64,000 nt of DNA. It comes from Pedobacter terrae (GTDB lineage Bacteria > Bacteroidota > Bacteroidia > Sphingobacteriales > Sphingobacteriaceae). Under the pieces are notes generated by a model, which saw only the letters and a program-made list of their open reading frames with translations, had not been told where the DNA came from and did not search any database. Made by a program: the position numbers and the translations under genes. This document shows positions 60,847 through 64,000 of the stretch, one piece after another. The stretch lies in contig NZ_FNCH01000002.1 in the NCBI RefSeq assembly GCF_900100705.1, forward strand, positions 327,379 through 391,378, given 5' to 3'. Every line of letters starts with the position of its first letter. The first letter of the stretch is position 1.

Positions 60847-61275
60847 TTGCTACTTGACAAAGCAAATATTGAAAACGCATTGAAGATATTTAAGTCGGGC
60901 AGATTCAATTTCTACAAACTATATAGAAGAGCGAACATAATACAAAGACATCTTTTGGTAAGGAAGATATTCCAAGATTATTTAACATGGCACAATGGAG
61001 TATTTACTTCTAGCTACTTTAATGAGCTCCTACAATTTAATCTTAGGAAAGCGAGTGTAAAAACACTGCTAGTATTGTCATTAACGAACAATAGAATAAC
61101 TGACCAAAATAGCAAAACAGAACATCTAGAAATGAGAAGAGCATTAAGAAGACCAACGCACGAAGAAACAAAAATCAAATGCCATAAAGATGAAAAATTC
61201 ATCAAATCCCTAACTCAAATCATTGCCGAAATTGTAAAAAGTGGAGTCAAAACTGGAAAAAATGTTCTAAGCTAA
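60847..61275 (+). CDS. Orphan islet ORF, Lys/Arg-rich
   Basis: 142 codons, but the first is a TTG and no ATG start is available near it. Content: MLLDKANIENALKIFKSGRF, NFYKLYRRANIIQRHLLVRK, RALRRPTHEETKIKCHKDEK. Basic and helical; no known motif. The AT-rich codon use matches the islet. It could be real, or a fragment, or chance; it is divergent from the DUF3800 gene. Confidence 0.4.
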   Translation: MLLDKANIENALKIFKSGRFNFYKLYRRANIIQRHLLVRKIFQDYLTWHNGVFTSSYFNELLQFNLRKASVKTLLVLSLTNNRITDQNSKTEHLEMRRALRRPTHEETKIKCHKDEKFIKSLTQIIAEIVKSGVKTGKNVLS

Positions 61276-61516
61276 TCTGCTCATGGTACCAGAGTTCAAT
61301 TGATTTTGATAAAAAACACGCCAAATCTTAATGAATTGGTAGTCAAAATGATGTGAAAAGCGGTAAAATATATCTCCAAAATCTACGATTTTGAAGTGTT
61401 TGAGAATCAAAAAATTGCAAAATCAAATTTTCAAAAAGTACAGCAAGAAGAGGTCTAAAAAGAAAGGTTTTAAAACATAAATAGCTAACAATCATATTGT
61501 TAGCTATTAAAAAGTG
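61276..61516. other. AT-rich spacer between islet ORF and tRNA-Leu
   Basis: No gene seen. TGTTAGCTATTTATGTTTTA-like inverted text near 61480-61510 (AGCTAACAAT...ATTGTTAGCT) forms a hairpin that can end the tRNA transcript on the minus strand. Confidence 0.4.
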
Positions 61517-61600
61517 TACCCAAGAGGAGATTCGAACTCCCACACCCATACGGGCGCCAGCCCCTCAAGCTGGTGCGTCTACCAATTTCGCCACCTGGGT
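61517..61600 (-). tRNA. tRNA-Leu (anticodon GAG)
   Basis: The minus strand from 61600 folds as a class II tRNA. The acceptor stem is ACCCAGG (61600-61594) with CTTGGGT (61524-61518) and discriminator A at 61517. D-arm text TGGCGAAATTGGTAGACGC, anticodon stem CCAGC/GCTGG around loop TTGAGGG (anticodon GAG), a long variable arm (CGCCCGTATGGGTG) and T-arm GGGAG-TTCGAAT-CTCCT follow. CCA is not encoded. Confidence 0.93.
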
Positions 61601-61625
61601 ATTTACTATTCAATCATTCCCGAAA

Positions 61626-61667
61626 GCGTCTACCATCCCGATAGCTATCGGGACCGCCCACCTGGGT
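61626..61667 (-). pseudogene. tRNA-Leu 5' half interrupted by an 18-bp palindrome
   Basis: The outer parts match the first 26 bases of the neighbouring tRNA-Leu (GCGTCTACCA at 61626-61635 and CACCTGGGT at 61659-61667 on the plus strand). In place of its AATTT(C) there is TCCCGATAGCTATCGGGA (61636-61653), a perfect palindrome of the REP core type. It cannot form a tRNA. Confidence 0.65.
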
Positions 61668-61984
61668 TTGAATTGTTGCAAATATATAAATTAACCATAG
61701 TGCGCTGCAACATTCAGTAAATATTTTTTGAACTGAAATTCCGGAAAGCAAATCTTAACATGGTAAACCTTTCCAGTATCCGACGTTGTAAACTTATTCC
61801 AGGTATAGAGATCGATATAACAGCCTAACTATTATGATGGATTTTCGACGCACTTAAGTCGGGGTTTCGTCGGACTTATGACAATTATATCCGAGTAAAA
61901 GCCAAGGTAAATTAAACGCGACCACATCTTATTTGTTTATTAATCAGCAATTTGCGATATTAGATAACATAAGCTAATGCAATC

Positions 61985-62623
61985 ATGGGAAAAATAGAAA
62001 ATGGAATTAATGGCGGATTTACCGGAACGGTAGGATCCGTAACGGGTTATTACCTGAACGGGAAATGGATCATCAGAAGCAAGCGCAGAAAGTCGATCAA
62101 AAACAAAACAGGCAGTGCAGATCAAAAGGCTTGCAGGTCGCGTTTTACGAGCATGCAGACTTTTTTAAGCCCGATTGTTGCTTTTATCAGGATTGGTTTT
62201 AACCTGGAGTCGAAAAAAAGAATGATGACTGCACATAATGCTGCAAAATCCTATAACATGCTGAATGCCCAAAATGCCGCCGGCGAAATTGACTATGCCG
62301 CTGTGCGTTTAAGCTTTGGAAATCTCACCGGTGCGGAGGGTGTTCAGCTCGAACACGATGATGCGGGTGTACATTTCAGCTGGAGGGATAATTCTAACGG
62401 CAATAATGCCAGGAAATATGACCAGGTGATGCTAATGGCCTATGATGTGGACAACAAAACGGCCATCTATGAAACAGGCGGTGCCAGGCGATTTAAAGAA
62501 AGGGATAGCCTGGAAATTCCGTCATTTTATAACGGAAAGACATTTCATACCTGGATGGCTTTTATTTCAGATGACAGAATGGAAATATCAATGAGTGCCT
62601 ATTGTGGCAGTTTCGTTTTTTAA
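61985..62623 (+). CDS. DUF6266-family protein
   Basis: A 212-residue protein of a family widespread in Sphingobacteriaceae and Flavobacteria. The start MGKIENGINGGFTGTVGSVT followed by GYYLNGKWIIRSKRR is its hallmark, with AFIRIGFNLESKKRMMTAHN and AAKSYNMLNAQ next, then a beta-rich half (LSFGNLTGAEGVQLEHDDAG). Related genes are often multi-copy. No function is established. Monocistronic. Confidence 0.85.
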   Translation: MGKIENGINGGFTGTVGSVTGYYLNGKWIIRSKRRKSIKNKTGSADQKACRSRFTSMQTFLSPIVAFIRIGFNLESKKRMMTAHNAAKSYNMLNAQNAAGEIDYAAVRLSFGNLTGAEGVQLEHDDAGVHFSWRDNSNGNNARKYDQVMLMAYDVDNKTAIYETGGARRFKERDSLEIPSFYNGKTFHTWMAFISDDRMEISMSAYCGSFVF

Positions 62624-62652
62624 TAGTAGCCGAATTAACCGCTGTATGATAT

Positions 62653-63417
62653 TTAACATTCAAAAGATAGTCCATCGTAGGCCAGCCTGATGTTAGATGG
62701 CAAATCTTTTTCTACGTCTTTATGTAAGCCTAAATTATGGCTGATATGCGTTAAATAAGTGGTTTCGGCGCCTACCCTTTCTGCAAAGGCAATGGCTTCG
62801 CCTAAGGTAAAGTGCGAAATATGAGGTTCTTTCTGCAAAGCATTCAACACCAATATTTTTGATCCCTTTATTTTTTCAAAACTTTGTTCCGATATGGTTT
62901 TGGCATCGGTAATGTAAGTAAAATCGCCAATCCGGTAGCCTGTAATGGGCAATAAATGGTGCATCACCTCGAAAGGTGTAATGGTGCTATCTCCGATCTT
63001 AAAATCCTCGCCATTAGTTACCGTATGAAGATTAATCTGTGGTAAACCATGGTATTTGGTTTCAGCAAAAATGTAATAAAATTCCCTTTTTAATGAAGTT
63101 TGCACCCTTTCGGTAGCATAAACATCAATAACTTTATGCAGCAGGTAATTAAACGGCCTGATATCATCCAGACCAGCAATATGGTCTTTATGTTCGTGGG
63201 TAAATAATACTGCATCCAGGTCTTTTACCTTGGCGCGCAAAAGCTGGTAACGAAAATCAGGACCGCTATCTACCACGATGGTTTTATCGTCTGTTTCAAC
63301 CAATATAGAAGTCCTTAAACGGTTATCCCGCGGATCGGCAGACTTGCAAACCTCACAAGTACAAGCAATTACCGGAACGCCTTGTGATGTACCTGTACCT
63401 AAAAAAGTAACTTTCAT
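62653..63417 (-). CDS. MBL-fold metallo-hydrolase (PhnP-like)
   Basis: A 254-residue metallo-beta-lactamase-fold phosphodiesterase-like enzyme. The start MKVTFLGTGTSQGVPVIACT followed by CEVCKSADPRDNRLRTS is typical of the PhnP/RNase Z-like group. The main metal motif is LFTHEHKDHIAGLDDIRPFN, with MHHLLPITGYRIG, TYITDAKTI and YLTHISHNL giving further ligands. It probably cleaves a cyclic or RNA-derived phosphodiester in the cytoplasm. It is 49 bp downstream of the small gene at 63467. Confidence 0.92.
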   Translation of the reverse strand: MKVTFLGTGTSQGVPVIACTCEVCKSADPRDNRLRTSILVETDDKTIVVDSGPDFRYQLLRAKVKDLDAVLFTHEHKDHIAGLDDIRPFNYLLHKVIDVYATERVQTSLKREFYYIFAETKYHGLPQINLHTVTNGEDFKIGDSTITPFEVMHHLLPITGYRIGDFTYITDAKTISEQSFEKIKGSKILVLNALQKEPHISHFTLGEAIAFAERVGAETTYLTHISHNLGLHKDVEKDLPSNIRLAYDGLSFEC

Positions 63418-63466
63418 CTGCTTAAACTTTCCTTTCTAAATAAGTAATACTTGCTTTGTATCTTCA

Positions 63467-63739
63467 TTAAAATAATTCGGTTTGTTGTAACGATTGATAA
63501 AACTGTCGTTGTTTCTCTTCTAACAGGTTTTCCCCGGCATTGGTTTGTTTTACCAGGTTAACCAGTGCAGCAATTTTTCCTTCCAGGTTGGAGAATTTAT
63601 TAACCACAACGATCTTATTATGCTCAAGCAGGCACGAACCGGTTTTAAAGTTCCCTTTCTCGTAACGCACCTTATAACCCATCGCCAAAAGCAGGGCTTC
63701 TAATTTCTCTAAAGTATGGTTTGTTAGCGGCAATGACAT
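63467..63739 (-). CDS. Small conserved hypothetical protein
   Basis: 90 residues from the ATG at 63739 (MSLPLTNHTLEKLEALLLAM); a TTG three codons earlier is less likely. Compact alpha/beta protein: GYKVRYEKGNFKTGSCLLEH, NKIVVVNKFSNLEGKIAALV. It has no recognised motif but the sequence is well composed, and it pairs with the metallo-hydrolase gene on the same strand. Confidence 0.7.
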   Translation of the reverse strand: MSLPLTNHTLEKLEALLLAMGYKVRYEKGNFKTGSCLLEHNKIVVVNKFSNLEGKIAALVNLVKQTNAGENLLEEKQRQFYQSLQQTELF

Positions 63740-63781
63740 TGGAAACAAACTTAGATAAATCTATGCAGCATTCATAAATAC

Positions 63782-64000
63782 ATGATGAAAATCTTATCAA
63801 CCAATATGTTCATTTCTAAAATAAAAATATTTAGAAAAATTGGGTTGCTACTAACAATCGATCACGAAAGCACTACCATCTTATCATTGGTATACGCTAA
63901 ATTGGCGTCATCTCCTTTGGTTTATCAAACTGATTTTTCTTCTTTCAAATATCTTACAAGAAGAAAGCTTAGTAAGCGTTTAAATAAAAGGCAGGGTGAA
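63782..64000 (+). CDS. Possible gene start, runs off the window
   Basis: From ATG 63782 (followed by a second ATG) the frame stays open for 73 codons to the last base: MMKILSTNMFISKIKIFRKI, GLLLTIDHESTTILSLVYAK, and a basic end (YLTRRKLSKRLNKRQGE). Divergent from the gene at 63467. Too short to identify; a DNA-related or membrane-binding protein is possible. Confidence 0.4.
   Translation, partial: MMKILSTNMFISKIKIFRKIGLLLTIDHESTTILSLVYAKLASSPLVYQTDFSSFKYLTRRKLSKRLNKRQGE

Noticed and set aside
58639..61531. Autonomous integrative element
   Set aside because: No integrase or recombinase gene lies between the tRNA-end repeats, so I call it an islet only.

Overview
The window looks like a chromosome segment from a Bacteroidota soil or freshwater bacterium of the Sphingobacteriaceae, most likely Pedobacter or a close relative. 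Evidence: SusC/SusD/SusE outer-membrane pairs, a GH76/GH92 mannan locus, LytTR and hybrid two-component proteins, a DUF6266 protein, TAnnTTTG-type -7 boxes, weak ribosome binding sites, and REP-like intergenic repeats with CCGATAGC(G/T)ATCGG cores. This assignment is inference from gene content, not a database match.

Layout. 1-3.4 kb: a SusC-like receptor cut by the window edge, translationally coupled to a TlpA-like thioredoxin protein. 3.4-5.9 kb: small genes and a structured-RNA candidate (4426-4621). 5.9-12.8 kb: a complete ebo cluster (eboA to eboF on the minus strand, with a TMEM220-like membrane gene in front), known from cyanobacteria, Pseudomonas and eustigmatophyte plastids for trafficking a metabolite precursor across the inner membrane. 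13.2-25.1 kb: housekeeping and stress genes (LysR, GNAT, EamA, YcaQ-like glycosylase, two tandem 33-residue membrane peptides, alpha/beta hydrolase, DsbA-like, M17 N-domain protein, old yellow enzyme, hybrid histidine kinase plus LytTR regulator, Dps). 25.3-41.2 kb: an alpha-mannan utilisation locus (ROK kinase pseudogene, GH76, GH92, GH76 lipoprotein, SusE, SusD, SusC, sugar MFS transporter, mannose-6-phosphate isomerase), divergent from a GntR/UTRA regulator with a candidate operator between them.

41.2-48 kb is AT-rich and accessory. It holds a riboswitch-like leader whose second hairpin covers the start codon of an unrecognised gene, three copies of a MITE-like element, two broken polymorphic-toxin tails each beside an intact putative immunity gene, a PemK/MazF-like toxin overlapping an unknown 185-residue partner, tandem 100-bp hairpin units behind a promoter-like box, and the C-terminal remnant of a YhcG/DUF1016 nuclease.

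48-56.7 kb is an electrophile or redox-response cluster: cupin, OYE reductase, two SDR/NmrA proteins, SRPBCC, pirin, quinone-oxidoreductase-like enzyme, SDR, with Crp/Fnr and AraC regulators. Three minus-strand transcription units share a near-identical 23-bp motif about 60-65 bp before their start codons, and three promoters carry a TTRCCAAATGNYAA palindrome; these look like the operators of two local regulators. 56.8-58.3 kb has DUF2000 and a MarR-GNAT fusion split by a one-base frameshift.

58.6-61.6 kb is a small tRNA-Leu-associated islet. The 3' end of an intact tRNA-Leu(GAG) is repeated 2.9 kb away, and between the copies lie a GIY-YIG nuclease, a DUF3800 gene overlapping an unknown 169-residue gene, a convergent small-RNA candidate and an orphan ORF, but no integrase. 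This islet and the riboswitch-like leader are the best candidates for something undescribed. The window ends with a DUF6266 protein, a PhnP-like metallo-hydrolase, a small conserved protein and the start of a possible further gene.
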